The notes: a model not told the origin generated them from the sequence alone. A stretch of 64,000 nucleotides of DNA from Macrococcus capreoli (GCF_025628935.1 NZ_JAOTIS010000001.1:186001-250000), one strand, 5' to 3'; numbered from the stretch's first letter, positions 19,462 to 33,062 are shown. Translations and numbers: made by a program.

Positions 19462-20511
19462 ATGAATCATTTATTACAAGTTCAGCAACTTCTGATTCCC
19501 GATTTAATTGAAAAGATGTATCGACGATATTTAATATTAGATACGATTCATCTCCATCAACCGATAGGACGTAGAGCATTAAGTGACATATTGTTAATCA
19601 CTGAACGTGTGCTACGGACTGAAATTGATTTGTTGAAAGCACAAGGGTTAGTCAATATTTCATCTAAAGGCATGACAATTACAGAGTCAGGTATTGATTT
19701 GGTTTCTGAATTGCGTGCTTTAATGGAAGGTTACGCGGCTCTTGAAAGTTTATCGCAACAAATTAAGACGCATTATGGTTTAAATGAAGTGATTATCGTG
19801 AATGGTAATGTTGATACAGATGACATCGTTAAGAATCGATTAGGTGAAGCGGCCAGTAATGTGCTTCAAAGAATTGTTCATGATGGCGATATCGTATCGG
19901 TAACAGGTGGTTCTACAATGCTAAGCGTTGCGAATCAATTGAAACCATTAAATAAACGAATCACTTTTACACCAGCTCGCGGAGGATTAGGTGAAGAATT
20001 ATCTTTTCAAGCGAATGCAATCGTCCAGCAAATGGCAGAGCATGGTAAGTGTCAGTTTGAAGTGTTATATGTTCCGGATCAAGTGAGTGAAGAGGCATAT
20101 AAGACATTGGTTAATGAACCATCTGTCAAACGCGTATTACATCATATTAAACATGCGGATGTAATCATACACGGTATTGGTGATGCATTAAAGATGGCGA
20201 AACGCAGACAATCTTCTAAAGATGATTTTAAGACGCTGGATGCGCAACAGGCAGTTGCAGAGGCTTTTGGTTATTACTTCAATGCTAAAGGTGACGTCGT
20301 ACATAAAGTGCGAACGGTTGGTATTCAGCTCGAAGATTTAAATGAATCGATGAAGATTATAGCGGTAGCAGGTGGCAGCACGAAACAACATGCGATTGAA
20401 GCATATTTAAATGTCGCGCCGAAACATACGATATTAATTATTGATTCAGCAGTTGCACATTGGTTAGTGAATCAAATCAATCAACAAGCACTTTCAACTG
20501 TATCGTCATAA
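19462..20511 (+). CDS. cggR: Central glycolytic genes regulator CggR
   Basis: 349 residues of the SorC/DeoR-type repressor family (GapR in S. aureus). An N-terminal winged helix-turn-helix (about 15-75, GRRALSDILLITERVLRTEIDLL) is followed by a phosphosugar-binding domain with GGSTM and, near the C-terminus, AGGSTKQHAI. It represses its own operon; fructose-1,6-bisphosphate binding relieves this, as known in Bacillus. It is the first gene of the glycolytic cluster, with an operator immediately upstream and gap 267 bp downstream. Start: AAAGGAGGAG then ATG. Confidence 0.93.
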   Translation: MNHLLQVQQLLIPDLIEKMYRRYLILDTIHLHQPIGRRALSDILLITERVLRTEIDLLKAQGLVNISSKGMTITESGIDLVSELRALMEGYAALESLSQQIKTHYGLNEVIIVNGNVDTDDIVKNRLGEAASNVLQRIVHDGDIVSVTGGSTMLSVANQLKPLNKRITFTPARGGLGEELSFQANAIVQQMAEHGKCQFEVLYVPDQVSEEAYKTLVNEPSVKRVLHHIKHADVIIHGIGDALKMAKRRQSSKDDFKTLDAQQAVAEAFGYYFNAKGDVVHKVRTVGIQLEDLNESMKIIAVAGGSTKQHAIEAYLNVAPKHTILIIDSAVAHWLVNQINQQALSTVSS

Positions 20512-20727
20512 GAAGATACGATAAAGATGATGCTATATAGATAAAATAACATATATTATTAAATTTATTCGGATAATCTTTCGGATGTGAGTAATATTTT
20601 TGTTTTATTATGAAATAGGGTTATAATAATAGTGTTGTTGTATTGTGTAATATTAATTGATAAAAGATACAAAAAGAGTTAAATGTTCTAACGATAATAA
20701 TTAAAGCAATAATCATTTGAGATTCAC

Positions 20728-20743
20728 TTAGGGTTCACCCTAA
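20728..20743 (+). promoter_or_regulatory. Small stem-loop in the gap leader
   Basis: TTAGGG-TTCA-CCCTAA, 35 bp before the gap ATG. In B. subtilis the cggR-gapA mRNA is cleaved next to a stem-loop that stabilises the gapA part; this hairpin could play the same role. The rest of the 267-bp cggR-gap interval is AT-rich with no clear promoter. Confidence 0.35.
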
Positions 20744-20778
20744 TAAAATATATAAGATATATAAAGGAGGCCATTAAC

Positions 20779-21792
20779 ATGGCAGTAAAAGTAGCAATTA
20801 ACGGATTTGGTAGAATTGGACGTTTAGCATTCAGAAGATTACAAGAAGTAGAAGGTATTGATGTAGTTGCGGTAAACGATTTAACTGACGATAAAATGTT
20901 AGCACATTTATTAAAATATGATACTACACAAGGTCGTTTTAAAGAAGAGGTTGAAGTAATTGAAGGTGGTTTCCGAGTAAATGGTCGTGAAATCAAATCA
21001 TTCGAAAATCCTAACCCGGCTGAATTACCTTGGAAAGAATTAGAAATCGATGTAGTTTTAGAATGTACTGGTTTCTTTACAGACAAAGAAAAAGCACAAG
21101 CACATATTGAAGCGGGCGCTAAAAAAGTATTAATTTCAGCACCGGCAAAAGGTGATTTAAAAACTGTTGTATACAACGTTAACCATGACGTATTAGATGG
21201 TAGTGAAGAAATCGTTTCTGGTGCTTCATGTACTACAAACTGTTTAGCTCCAATGGCTAAAGTATTAAATGACGAATTTGGTATCATTGAAGGATTAATG
21301 ATGACAGTTCACGCATTCACAGGTGACCAAAACACGTTAGATGCTCCACATGCGAAAGGTGACTTCCGTCGTGCACGTGCTGCAGCAAACAACATCGTAC
21401 CTAACTCAACAGGTGCTGCTAAAGCTATCGGTTTAGTTATTCCTGAATTAAAAGGAAAATTAGATGGATCTGCTCAACGTGTTCCAGTTCCAACAGGATC
21501 TGTTACTGAGTTAACAACAATCTTAGAAAAAGAAGTAACTGTAGAAGAAGTTAATGCTGCTATGAAAGCTGCTTCAAATGAATCATTTGGTTATACTGAA
21601 GATGAAATCGTATCATCTGATATCATCGGAATCACTTACGGTTCATTATTCGATGCAACACAAACTCGTGTTATGACTGTTGGTGAACACCAAATGGTTA
21701 AAACTGTTGCATGGTATGACAACGAAATGAGTTATACTGCTCAATTAGTACGTACTTTAGAATTCTTAGCTGAACAAGCTCAAGCTAAATAA
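20779..21792 (+). CDS. gapA: Glyceraldehyde-3-phosphate dehydrogenase, glycolytic
   Basis: 337 residues. It oxidises glyceraldehyde-3-phosphate with NAD+ and phosphate to 1,3-bisphosphoglycerate. The NAD loop [14 protein letters not shown] is at the N-terminus, and catalytic Cys151 lies in [10 protein letters not shown]. Its position directly after cggR identifies it as the glycolytic paralogue rather than the gluconeogenic GapB type. Codon use is strongly biased to a few codons (TTA, GAA, GGT), typical of a highly expressed gene. The start has AAGGAGG. A hairpin terminator follows, with partial read-through to pgk likely. Confidence 0.98.
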   Translation: MAVKVAINGFGRIGRLAFRRLQEVEGIDVVAVNDLTDDKMLAHLLKYDTTQGRFKEEVEVIEGGFRVNGREIKSFENPNPAELPWKELEIDVVLECTGFFTDKEKAQAHIEAGAKKVLISAPAKGDLKTVVYNVNHDVLDGSEEIVSGASCTTNCLAPMAKVLNDEFGIIEGLMMTVHAFTGDQNTLDAPHAKGDFRRARAAANNIVPNSTGAAKAIGLVIPELKGKLDGSAQRVPVPTGSVTELTTILEKEVTVEEVNAAMKAASNESFGYTEDEIVSSDIIGITYGSLFDATQTRVMTVGEHQMVKTVAWYDNEMSYTAQLVRTLEFLAEQAQAK

Positions 21793-21807
21793 GAATATTA
21801 ACACGCG

Positions 21808-21844
21808 TAAGCGGGAGAAGATTACGCTTCTCTCGCTTATTTTA
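21808..21844 (+). terminator. Terminator after gap
   Basis: AAGCGGGAGAAG (21809-21820) pairs with CTTCTCTCGCTT (21827-21838, one G-U), then a short T tract. Confidence 0.75.
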
Positions 21845-21868
21845 ATATAAGGGGTTCATTGATATAAT
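21840..21868 (+). promoter_or_regulatory. Probable promoter for pgk-tpiA-gpmI
   Basis: An extended -10, TGA-TATAAT (21860-21868), 40 bp before the pgk ATG; the -35 (TTTTAA, 21840-21845) is poor. It could allow pgk expression apart from CggR control. Confidence 0.4.
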
Positions 21869-21907
21869 TAACATCGTACGACTAATATTTTATAGGAGGC
21901 CACAAAG

Positions 21908-23863
<1,956 letters not shown>

Positions 23864-23864
<1 letters not shown>

Positions 23865-25396
23865 TGAAAAGCCCGACAGCTTTAATCATTTTAGACGGCT
23901 TTGCCTGCCGTAAAGAAACGTTTGGTAATGCAGTGGCGCAAGCCAATAAACCGAACTTTGATCGTTACTACAACAAATATCCACATGAACAATTAAAAGC
24001 TTGTGGCCTTGATGTTGGTCTACCAGAAGGTCAAATGGGTAACTCTGAAGTAGGTCACTTAAATATTGGTGCAGGTCGTATTGTATATCAATCATTAACA
24101 CGCATTAATAAATCAATTCAAGATGGTGACTTCTTTACGAATAAAGTGTTACTTGATGCAATGGCACATGTTAAATCACATCATTCTGTGTTACATTTAA
24201 TGGGTTTACTTTCTGATGGTGGAGTACACAGCCATTATGAGCATTTGTTTGCTTTATTAAAGCTCGCGAAAGAACAAGGCGTAGAGAAAGTTTACGTGCA
24301 TGCCTTTTTAGATGGACGTGATGTAGGACAGCAAACAGCATTACAATTCGTTGAAGAAACTGAACGTCAATTTAAAGCGATTGGTATCGGCCAATTTGCT
24401 TCTGTATCGGGTCGTTATTACGCAATGGACAGAGACAAACGCTGGGATCGTGAACAATTAGCATATGATGCGATGACTTACGGAAAAGGTGTCGAATACA
24501 AGACGGCTAAAGAAGGAATTGAAGCAAGTTATGCTGAAGGTATCAATGATGAATTCGTAGTACCATTCGTTGTCAAAGACAATGAAGCAGGTTCTGAGAA
24601 TACAGGTGTTAACGATGGTGACGCGATGATTTTCTTCAATTTCCGTCCGGACCGTGCAGCACAATTATCAGAAGTATATACGAATGAAGAATTTGATGGC
24701 TTTAAAATGGACAGACGTTTAATCGGTATTAAATTCGTTACATTTACGAAATATAATGATCAAGTTAAAGCTGACGTTGTATTTGAAAAAGAGGATTTAG
24801 TGAATACGATTGGTGAAGTAGCAAGTAAAAATGGTTTAAAACAATTACGTATTGCTGAAACAGAGAAGTATCCACATGTAACGTATTTCATGAGTGGTGG
24901 CCGAAATGAAGAATTCGATGGAGAACGTCGTGTATTAATTGATTCTCCAAAAGTTGCAACCTATGACTTAAAGCCTGAAATGAGTGCCTATGAAGTGCGT
25001 GATGCATTACTTGCTGAACTTGATAAAGGGGATTTAGACTTAGTATTATTAAACTTTGCTAACCCGGATATGGTAGGTCATTCAGGTATGCTGGAACCAA
25101 CAATTAAAGCAATTGAAGCGGTAGATGAGTGTCTAGGTGCCGTTGTTGATAAGATTCTTGCAATGGGTGGAACAGCAATCATTACTGCCGACCATGGTAA
25201 CTCCGATGAAGTATTAACAATCGATGGCAAGCCGATGACGGCACACACAACTAATCCAGTACCAGTGATTGTTACAAAAGAAGACGTTACATTACGAAGT
25301 GGTGGTCGCTTAGCTGATTTAGCACCGACATTAGTCGACTTATTAGGTGTTGAACAACCTGTAGAAATGACAGGAGAATCATTAATTCAGAAATAA
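23864..25396 (+). CDS. gpmI: 2,3-bisphosphoglycerate-independent phosphoglycerate mutase
   Basis: 510 residues. A manganese-dependent alkaline-phosphatase-superfamily enzyme converting 3- to 2-phosphoglycerate. [10 protein letters not shown] (metal Asp), the Ser nucleophile in [27 protein letters not shown] and TADHGNSDE are all present. It starts on the tpiA stop codon, so its translation is coupled. eno follows after 111 bp that contains possible promoter elements but no strong terminator. Confidence 0.98.
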
Positions 25397-25456
25397 TTCA
25401 TTTTTGAATGAATAGTATTACTAAAATTAATTTAATTAATTGCATATTGATGATAA

Positions 25457-26812
<1,356 letters not shown>

Positions 26813-26836
26813 TATTAACAGAATAGTCTATACACT

Positions 26837-26870
26837 GAAAAGGGACGTGACGACGTCCCTTTTCTTTATG
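26837..26870 (+). terminator. Intrinsic terminator of eno
   Basis: The 12-bp stem GAAAAGGGACGT (26837-26848) pairs with ACGTCCCTTTTC (26853-26864), 4-nt loop, then a T-rich tail. Confidence 0.9.
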
Positions 26871-26876
26871 TTTCTT

Positions 26877-26905
26877 TTTACATGTGAATATGTTAATATT
26901 ATAAG
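26877..26905 (+). promoter_or_regulatory. Sigma-A promoter of secG
   Basis: TTTACA (26877-26882), 17 bp, TATAAG (26900-26905), 29 bp before the secG ATG. Confidence 0.55.
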
Positions 26906-26933
26906 AGTTATTAGAAATTGAGGAGGACCATCA

Positions 26934-27167
26934 ATGAATACATTATTAACTGTATTACTTATTATTGATTGTCTTGTATTGATCACTGTTGTGTTATTAC
27001 AAGAAGGTAAGAGTAATGGCTTATCAGGAGCAATTAGTGGTGGAGCTGAACAATTATTCGGAAAACAAAAACAACGTGGTGTTGATTTAATCTTAAATAG
27101 AATTACAATTGTTGCGTCTGTTTTACTTTTCTTAATTACAATTGCAATTGGTTATTTTGGTATTTAA
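26934..27167 (+). CDS. secG: Preprotein translocase subunit SecG
   Basis: 77 residues with two membrane helices (3-20 and 55-75) joined by a Gly/Ser/Gln-rich cytoplasmic loop containing [16 protein letters not shown], the SecG signature. It is an accessory subunit of the SecYEG export channel. It starts after GAGGAGG. It has its own terminator, and est-rnr-smpB follow in the conserved Bacillus/Staphylococcus order. Confidence 0.95.
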   Translation: MNTLLTVLLIIDCLVLITVVLLQEGKSNGLSGAISGGAEQLFGKQKQRGVDLILNRITIVASVLLFLITIAIGYFGI

Positions 27168-27173
27168 TAAAGG

Positions 27174-27200
27174 GTCCGGACACATTGTTCGGACTTTTTT
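27174..27200 (+). terminator. Intrinsic terminator of secG
   Basis: GTCCGGAC (27174-27181) pairs with GTTCGGAC (27187-27194, one G-U), 5-nt loop, T6. Confidence 0.8.
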
Positions 27201-27253
27201 ATTTTAAATTTCGGCTTAAAACACATACAATATGAATATAAGGAGTTTTGACG

Positions 27254-27994
27254 ATGAGAATACAATTACCGAAACCGTTTTTCTTTGAAGAAGGACAACG
27301 CGCCGTATTATTATTACATGGGTTTACAGGCAATTCGTCTGATGTCCGCCAACTCGGACGTTTCTTACAAAAGCAAGGCTATACAACATATGCACCCCAT
27401 TATGAAGGGCATGGTGTTCCTCCTGAAGAACTGCTCGCTTCTAGTCCACATGTATGGTGGAGTCAAGTTATTGAAGCATATGATTTTTTAAAATCTAAAG
27501 GATATGACGAAATCGCAGTTGCAGGTGTTTCACTCGGTGGTGTATTTAGTTTAAAACTGAGTCAGTATCGTGACGTATTAGGTGTCGGAACTTTTTGTTC
27601 ACCGATGCATATTAAGACAACAGGTGCGATGTTTGAAGGTGTATTAGCGTATGCACGAGAATTTAAGAAGCGTGAAGGGAAATCGCCTGAACAAATTGAA
27701 CAGGAAATGCAGGCATTTCATCCAACTTCAATGCTCGAAGAATTACAATCGACATTAGCAGAAATCAGACCGACATTAGGTAATGTGTATGCACCATTAT
27801 TTGTTGCACAAGGTCGATTAGATACGATGATTGATATTGATTCAGCGAATATTATTTATAATGAATCAGAAAGTGATGACAAGGAGATTCACTGGTATGA
27901 GAAGAGTGGCCATGTTGTAACGATTGATATTGAGAAAGAACAGTTGTTTGAAGACTATTTAGCATTTTTAGAGACATTAGAGTGGTCAAATTAA
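27254..27994 (+). CDS. est: Carboxylesterase, Est30/YvaK type
   Basis: 246 residues from ATG 27254 (AAGGAG 8 bp upstream). An alpha/beta hydrolase with oxyanion loop [12 protein letters not shown], nucleophile Ser93 in AGVSLGG, and His in KSGHVVTID; the acid is probably in GRLDTMID. It is the homologue of the thermostable Geobacillus Est30, which hydrolyses short-chain esters; the physiological substrate is unknown. Its place between secG and rnr is conserved. The stop lies 14 bp before the rnr ATG, so they are co-transcribed. Confidence 0.93.
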   Translation: MRIQLPKPFFFEEGQRAVLLLHGFTGNSSDVRQLGRFLQKQGYTTYAPHYEGHGVPPEELLASSPHVWWSQVIEAYDFLKSKGYDEIAVAGVSLGGVFSLKLSQYRDVLGVGTFCSPMHIKTTGAMFEGVLAYAREFKKREGKSPEQIEQEMQAFHPTSMLEELQSTLAEIRPTLGNVYAPLFVAQGRLDTMIDIDSANIIYNESESDDKEIHWYEKSGHVVTIDIEKEQLFEDYLAFLETLEWSN

Positions 27995-28008
27995 AAGGAG
28001 GCAATTTT

Positions 28009-30345
28009 ATGCATCTATTTGAAGAAGAAGTTATTGCATATTTACAATCATTAAAAGGAAATGCAATTACGGTAGAAGAAATTGAAACACATCTCGGATT
28101 AAAAGATGCAGATGCCTTTACTGGACTCGTGAAAACATTAGTTGCATTAGAGCAGACAGGTAGAATTCAACGTACAAAGAATGATAAATATTATATGCCA
28201 GGAAGTCCTGGTGAATTAGTGCAAGGGACTTTAAGTCAACATAAAAAAGGCTTTGCATTTGTACGCCCTGACAATGAAACAATAGAAGATGTCTTTATTC
28301 CGCCGAATAAGATTAATCGTGCGATGGATGGTGACACAGTACTAGTGAAAGTGTCTAAAGCTAATGACGGGCGTAATGAAGGTGAAGTTAAAGCGATTCA
28401 AAAGCGTGCAATTACGCAAGTGGTTGGGACATATACTGAAGCACGACATTTTGGTTTCGTATTACCGGATGATAAACGTATCACGCAAGATATCTTTATT
28501 CCTAAAGGTAAAAATTTAGGTGCTGTAGAAGGGCATAAAGTATTAGTAGAACTTACACAATACGCTGATGGCACAAATAATCCAGAAGGTATGGTTAAAG
28601 CGATTCTAGGACATAAAAATGATCCTGGTGTCGATATATTATCAATCATCTACAATCATGGTATTAATATCGACTTTAATCCTGCAACGATTGAAGAAGC
28701 GAATCAAGTACCTGATGAAATAGATGAAAAAGATTATAAAAACCGTGTGGATTTACGTGACGTATTAACGATTACGATTGACGGTGCAGATGCGAAAGAC
28801 TTAGATGACGCGATTAGTGTAGAAAAACTTGATAATGGTAATTACAACTTGATTGTATCGATAGCGGATGTCAGTCATTATGTCACTGAAGGTTCTATGC
28901 TTGATCAAGATGCGTTTGAACGTGGAACAAGTGTATATTTAGTGGACCGTGTGATACCGATGATTCCACATCGCTTAAGTAACGGCATTTGTTCGTTAAA
29001 TCCAAAAGTTGACCGATTAACATTAAGTTGTGAGATGGAAATTGACCATACAGGTCATGTTGTCAATCATTCTATTTATCAAAGTGTGATTCATTCGGAT
29101 GAACGTATGACGTATGATGCGGTTAACCGTATATTAGAAGATAAAGATGAGATATTGATTCATGAATATCAACATATACATGAAATGTTGATAAACGCGA
29201 AAGACTTAGCAGATATCTTAAAGCAAATGCGTGTGAAACGTGGAGAAATTGACTTTGACTTAAAAGAAGCAAAGATTTTAGTCGATGAAGTTGGCGTTCC
29301 GAAAGAAGTAGTCATTCGTGAGCGAGGCTTAGGTGAGCGACTGATTGAATCATTTATGTTAATGGCAAATGAAACAGTTGCTGAACATTTTGCGAAACTT
29401 AAAGTGCCGTTTATTTATCGTATACACGAAGAACCGAAAGCCGATCGTTTGAAACGTTTTTTTGAATTTATTACAAACTTCGGGTTAATCGTTAAAGGCG
29501 GTACCGAGAATATCCATCCGAAGACGTTACAAAATATCGGAAAAGAAATTAAAGATAAACCTGAAGAACTAGTGATTTCAACATTGATGTTACGTTCAAT
29601 GCAACAGGCGAAATATTCAGAGCAGAACTTAGGACACTTTGGATTGTCGGCTGAATATTATACGCATTTTACATCGCCGATCAGACGTTATCCGGATTTA
29701 ATCGTGCATCGATTAATCCGTAAATATTTAATTGAGCATTCTATGAATGAAGAGCAGAAAGAGCTTTGGGCTGATAAATTAGTAGATATTAGTGAACATA
29801 CTTCAAAACGTGAACGACGCGCGATTGATGCCGAACGCGATACGGATGACTTGAAGAAAGCAGAATATATGATTCAGCATTTAGGAGAACAATTTGACGG
29901 TATTATTAGTTCTGTCGCGAACTTCGGAATGTTTGTGGAGTTAGAGAATACGATTGAAGGTATGGTTCATAATTCAAATATGACGGATGATTATTATCAC
30001 TTTGATGAGCGACATATGGCAATGATTGGTGAACGACACGGTAAAGTGTTTAAGATTGGTCAGAAAGTAAAAGTAAAAGTTGTCGATGTGAATGTCGAAG
30101 AACGTATGATTGACTTTGCGATTGTCGGCATGGACATGGATAAGATTGAAAGTAAAATTCGAGAAGTGAAAATAAAAGCAGAACGTAGAAGTGGTAGCAA
30201 CCAATCTAATCAAAAGCCCCGTAAAAAAGGTCGCGGTAAAGCGGCAGGAGAAAAATTCAGTAAAGCAGCGAAGAAAAAAGGTGGTAAAAAGCCATTCTAT
30301 AAATCGAAAGCTGTGAAAAATGCTGGTCGAGGTAAAAAGAAATAG
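28009..30345 (+). CDS. rnr: Ribonuclease R
   Basis: 778 residues from ATG 28009 (AAAAGGAGG upstream). A 3'-5' exoribonuclease that degrades structured RNA and works with tmRNA-SmpB. Domain order: N-terminal helix-turn-helix (1-70), cold-shock domains (about 75-230), RNB catalytic domain with the Asp cluster in [15 protein letters not shown] (about 265-280), an S1 domain (about 635-715), and a Lys-rich tail (after 730). It is in an operon with est and smpB; the smpB ATG is 10 bp after its stop. Confidence 0.97.
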   Translation: MHLFEEEVIAYLQSLKGNAITVEEIETHLGLKDADAFTGLVKTLVALEQTGRIQRTKNDKYYMPGSPGELVQGTLSQHKKGFAFVRPDNETIEDVFIPPNKINRAMDGDTVLVKVSKANDGRNEGEVKAIQKRAITQVVGTYTEARHFGFVLPDDKRITQDIFIPKGKNLGAVEGHKVLVELTQYADGTNNPEGMVKAILGHKNDPGVDILSIIYNHGINIDFNPATIEEANQVPDEIDEKDYKNRVDLRDVLTITIDGADAKDLDDAISVEKLDNGNYNLIVSIADVSHYVTEGSMLDQDAFERGTSVYLVDRVIPMIPHRLSNGICSLNPKVDRLTLSCEMEIDHTGHVVNHSIYQSVIHSDERMTYDAVNRILEDKDEILIHEYQHIHEMLINAKDLADILKQMRVKRGEIDFDLKEAKILVDEVGVPKEVVIRERGLGERLIESFMLMANETVAEHFAKLKVPFIYRIHEEPKADRLKRFFEFITNFGLIVKGGTENIHPKTLQNIGKEIKDKPEELVISTLMLRSMQQAKYSEQNLGHFGLSAEYYTHFTSPIRRYPDLIVHRLIRKYLIEHSMNEEQKELWADKLVDISEHTSKRERRAIDAERDTDDLKKAEYMIQHLGEQFDGIISSVANFGMFVELENTIEGMVHNSNMTDDYYHFDERHMAMIGERHGKVFKIGQKVKVKVVDVNVEERMIDFAIVGMDMDKIESKIREVKIKAERRSGSNQSNQKPRKKGRGKAAGEKFSKAAKKKGGKKPFYKSKAVKNAGRGKKK

Positions 30346-30355
30346 AGGTGAAGTT

Positions 30356-30823
30356 ATGCCGAAAGGTGAAGGGAAAACGTTAGCACAAAATAGAAAAGCG
30401 AGTCATGACTATACGATAGAAGAAACGTTTGAAGCGGGTATCGTTCTGCAGGGGACTGAAATTAAATCGATACGCCGTGGCAGTGCCAATCTGAAAGACT
30501 CTTATGCAAGAGTCTATAACGGTGAATTGTATGTATATAATATGCATATTGCACCGTACGAAGAAGGGAATCGCTTTAATCATGATCCGCTGAGAACGCG
30601 TAAGTTACTTATGAAACGTAAACAAATCGATAAATTGTTCGGTCAGACGCGTGAGCAAGGGTACGCGTTAGTGCCACTTAAGTTATATATTAAGAATGGT
30701 TACTGTAAAATGCTTGTTGGTCTTGCAAAGGGTAAGAAAGATTACGATAAGCGACATGCGTTGAAAGCAAAAGAAGCGAAACGTGAAATGGATAGAGCGT
30801 TGAAAGAACGCGCAAACTACTAA
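30356..30823 (+). CDS. smpB: SsrA-binding protein SmpB
   Basis: 155 residues from ATG 30356 (GAGGTG upstream); the longer in-frame start at 30320 lies within rnr. SmpB binds the tRNA-like domain of tmRNA and fits it into the stalled ribosome. The beta-barrel core has [13 protein letters not shown] and NLKDSYARV; the basic C-terminal tail [18 protein letters not shown] inserts into the mRNA channel. Its stop codon is inside the terminator stem. The tmRNA gene itself is next, but on the other strand. Confidence 0.97.
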   Translation: MPKGEGKTLAQNRKASHDYTIEETFEAGIVLQGTEIKSIRRGSANLKDSYARVYNGELYVYNMHIAPYEEGNRFNHDPLRTRKLLMKRKQIDKLFGQTREQGYALVPLKLYIKNGYCKMLVGLAKGKKDYDKRHALKAKEAKREMDRALKERANY

Positions 30824-30845
30824 TCAATGGATTAGTAGTTTTTTT
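30815..30845 (+). terminator. Intrinsic terminator of smpB
   Basis: AACTACTAAT (30815-30824) pairs with ATTAGTAGTT (30831-30840), then T. It overlaps the smpB stop. Confidence 0.88.
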
Positions 30846-30885
30846 ATTTATATATAAATTTGTGTCCAAAATGCTTCCTAAAAAA

Positions 30886-30917
30886 TTGAAAAACCGCTCA
30901 ACCATGCGGTTAAGCGG
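30886..30917 (-). terminator. Intrinsic terminator of ssrA
   Basis: CCGCTCAACC (30894-30903) pairs with GGTTAAGCGG (30908-30917); in the minus-strand RNA the stem is followed by a U-rich tail. It directly follows the tmRNA 3' end. Confidence 0.85.
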
Positions 30918-30925
30918 CTAATGTA

Positions 30926-31280
30926 TGGAGACGGCGGGAGTCGAACCCGCGTCCAAAGATCCTGCAATTGATACTTCTACGTGTGTAGTCCTGTTATTAA
31001 AGTTCACGATACATCTGAAAACGGACATCCGAATGTATCGCTAGCCCGATTAATCTCTTACGAACTGACTACAGGCGGAAGTGTTCGTCGTATCCTACTA
31101 AAGTTGAACCTCTACATCAGGCACATAGGCGATGCTTGAGAGAGGTGCAGAGTGCGATTAGGCAGCTACTGCGAAATTGTTTGTTTTGCCAGTTATTATA
31201 ACTGTTGTGTTGATAACGAAGACAACCCTCCGACACGCTATACCAACCCAAGTGACCCCTGTCGAATCCGTAACGCCCCC
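30926..31280 (-). ncRNA. ssrA: Transfer-messenger RNA (tmRNA)
   Basis: tmRNA releases stalled ribosomes and tags the nascent peptide. On the minus strand the 5' end begins GGGGGCG (31280-31274), which pairs with CGTCTCC near the 3' end to form the 7-bp acceptor stem. The T arm GGTTCGACTCCC and the 5' motif GGATTCGACAGGGGTC are diagnostic. After the discriminator A (30926) the genome reads TAC, so CCA is not encoded and must be added. About 355 nt before CCA addition. The tag frame is at 31158-31190. It converges on smpB, each with its own terminator. Confidence 0.95.
31158..31190 (-). other. tmRNA tag reading frame (GKTNNFAVAA)
   Basis: The resume codon GGC (31190-31188) starts GKTNNFAVAA then TAA; the first tag residue is the Ala carried by tmRNA. 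The S. aureus tag, as I recall it, is GKSNNNFAVAA, so this one is one residue shorter. The AVAA end is the ClpXP-type degron. Confidence 0.9.
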
Positions 31281-31350
31281 GAGATAGTATGATAAAATAA
31301 CTAGCATATTTAAATATAACAAAATTCAAATTAGATTTCAAATAAATTAT

Positions 31351-31379
31351 AAAAAAAGCCCCTATGCTTAAATAGAGGC
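31351..31379 (-). terminator. Intrinsic terminator of mscL
   Basis: GCCCCTAT (31358-31365) pairs with ATAGAGGC (31372-31379, one G-U); a plus-strand A7 (31351-31357) gives a U tail to the minus transcript. Confidence 0.85.
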
Positions 31380-31391
31380 CATAGAAATAGA

Positions 31392-31742
31392 TTATTTTCG
31401 TAATAAATCACGGATTTCAGTTAATAACTGTACATTTTCTTCAACGGTTTCTTCAGTCGGTTGAGCTTTTGTTAATTTATTGATGATTTGAATAAACATG
31501 AAGATTGCGAATGCAACGATAATAAAGTCGATAATTGATTGAACAAATAAACCGTATTTAATTCCTTTATATACCCAATTAGACGCAAAATCAGTATTGC
31601 CAAAAATAAGACCAATTACAGGCATAATAATATCAGCTACTAATGATGCTATAATTTTTCCAAAAGCTGCACCAAGAACAACTGCCACAGCCAATTCTAA
31701 AACGTTCCCTTTTAATGCGAATGCTTTAAATTCCTTAAACAT
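31392..31742 (-). CDS. mscL: Large-conductance mechanosensitive channel
   Basis: 116 residues from ATG 31742 (AAAGGAGGAATCT upstream); a longer frame to 31802 lacks a site. It forms a homopentameric emergency valve that opens on hypo-osmotic shock. N-terminal amphipathic helix [15 protein letters not shown]1 [18 protein letters not shown], a periplasm-side loop, TM2 near 70-92, and a charged C-terminal helix ([11 protein letters not shown]). It sits alone on the minus strand, with its terminator between it and ssrA. Confidence 0.96.
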   Translation of the reverse strand: MFKEFKAFALKGNVLELAVAVVLGAAFGKIIASLVADIIMPVIGLIFGNTDFASNWVYKGIKYGLFVQSIIDFIIVAFAIFMFIQIINKLTKAQPTEETVEENVQLLTEIRDLLRK

Positions 31743-31878
31743 ATAGATTCCTCCTTTCTCAAAAAAAGTATAATTAAAATGCAATATGTATGTATATTGC
31801 ATTTTAATTATACTATGAATACCTTAATAATCCTATTGATATCCCGGAATAAGAAAAATAATTTGATTCTAGCTAAGT

Positions 31879-32136
31879 TTAAGCGCTTTTTATATAAATT
31901 TTCTTTTCATCGTAATCAATAGTTACAGCAATTTGATTATTATTGTTTCTATTGTTGAATTCGACAGTACCATCATTTTGTTTTATAAATTCAATAATAT
32001 CCATCACACTATGACTTTTATAAATAGGTTTTGTAATAGCAATATAGTTTTCATTTTCTACTAGACGTATCGCTATCTTAGTATGATTATCAATCGTCCA
32101 GCCTGGTAATGTTTTTAAATCAAATAGTGTTTTCAC
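31879..32136 (-). CDS. Small protein of unknown function
   Basis: 85 residues, starting with GTG at 32136, preceded by a good GGAGG 8 bp upstream, which supports a real gene. There are no signal peptide or membrane segments. The sequence is mixed alpha/beta, with a central helix (SHSVMDIIEFIKQN), an Asn-rich turn (NNRNNNNQ) and a C-terminal beta hairpin (IAVTIDYDEKKIYI). I recognise no family. It is 136 bp upstream of mscL on the same strand, and divergent from aroD across a region with a large inverted repeat. It could be a lineage-specific gene. Confidence 0.6.
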   Translation of the reverse strand: MKTLFDLKTLPGWTIDNHTKIAIRLVENENYIAITKPIYKSHSVMDIIEFIKQNDGTVEFNNRNNNNQIAVTIDYDEKKIYIKSA

Positions 32137-32234
32137 TTAATAAGCCTCCATATTTTTATTCAATATGCGTTCCAATATAAATTCTACTGAATTTAAAATA
32201 TGGGTATAATTGATACAATTAATTGAACAATTAA

Positions 32235-32289
32235 GGTAAAATAGAATTAAGCTATTGTTCAATAATTAACAGCACTTTTCTATTTTACC
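32235..32289. repeat. 12-bp inverted repeat between divergent genes
   Basis: GGTAAAATAGAA (32235-32246) and TTCTATTTTACC (32278-32289) are perfect complements around a 31-nt loop that itself contains TATTG-TT-CAATA. It lies in the 197-bp divergent interval between the small unknown gene and aroD. It has no T tail like a terminator; it may be an operator or leader structure. Confidence 0.5.
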
Positions 32290-32333
32290 ATACTTTCACT
32301 GTTAATATTGGATAAATCAGAGGAGGACTTATC

Positions 32334-33062
32334 ATGACGGAGCAAAAAGGTGCGATTCCAAAGGTAATATTAACGTTATCGAATGTTCAAAATACAGATA
32401 ACGAAATCATTCAGGAAGCGATTCAATACGCTGATTATTTCGATGTCATTGAATATCGTGCGGATTTAGTAAATGAAACTATTGCATTTTATGAAACAGA
32501 GATTCAATGGATCAAATCAAAGTTCCCATCGAAACAAATACTGTTTACATATCGAACAGAAGATTTAAATGGCAAAACTAAAATTACGATGGATGCATAC
32601 TTCGAATTATTAAAAGCGGTGATTGAGAAAAAATTATGTAATATTATCGATTTAGAATTAATGATGTACGACGATTATATGCAAAAATTATTAGAATTAG
32701 CACGTGCAAACGACATTGAAGTATTAATAAGTCATCATGAATACGAATTTACACCACGTATAAAAGATATGCTCGCAATTTATAATCGTATGATTCAATT
32801 AAACGCAGATTATTGTAAACTTGCCGTCAAACCAAATGACGGTAAAGATGTGCTTAATTTAATGTCGGTTGTGTATGAAACGAAGCAAAATTGCAATTTA
32901 AATATTATCGGTATCGCGATGGAGGAAATCGGAAGAATTACGCGTGTTGCATGTGGTGTGTTCGGCTCTTCAATGACGTTTGGATATGTTGGAGAACCGG
33001 TAGCACCAGGTCAAATTCATATTAAAGATTTACACGACCAAATCACGCTATATAAATCATAA
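32334..33062 (+). CDS. aroD: 3-dehydroquinate dehydratase, type I
   Basis: 242 residues. Third step of the shikimate pathway, using a Schiff-base mechanism. Catalytic His135 is in ISHHEYEFTP and the imine-forming Lys162 in YCKLAVKPND; the C-terminal substrate loop is SSMTFGYVGEPVAPGQ. The ATG has GAGGAGG upstream. It is isolated from other aro genes, as in staphylococci. It ends exactly where the -35 of the nitroreductase promoter begins. Confidence 0.95.
   Translation: MTEQKGAIPKVILTLSNVQNTDNEIIQEAIQYADYFDVIEYRADLVNETIAFYETEIQWIKSKFPSKQILFTYRTEDLNGKTKITMDAYFELLKAVIEKKLCNIIDLELMMYDDYMQKLLELARANDIEVLISHHEYEFTPRIKDMLAIYNRMIQLNADYCKLAVKPNDGKDVLNLMSVVYETKQNCNLNIIGIAMEEIGRITRVACGVFGSSMTFGYVGEPVAPGQIHIKDLHDQITLYKS

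Noticed and set aside
31117-31341. 74-codon minus-strand ORF
   Set aside because: It lies across the tmRNA gene; only the short tag frame at 31158-31190 is translated.
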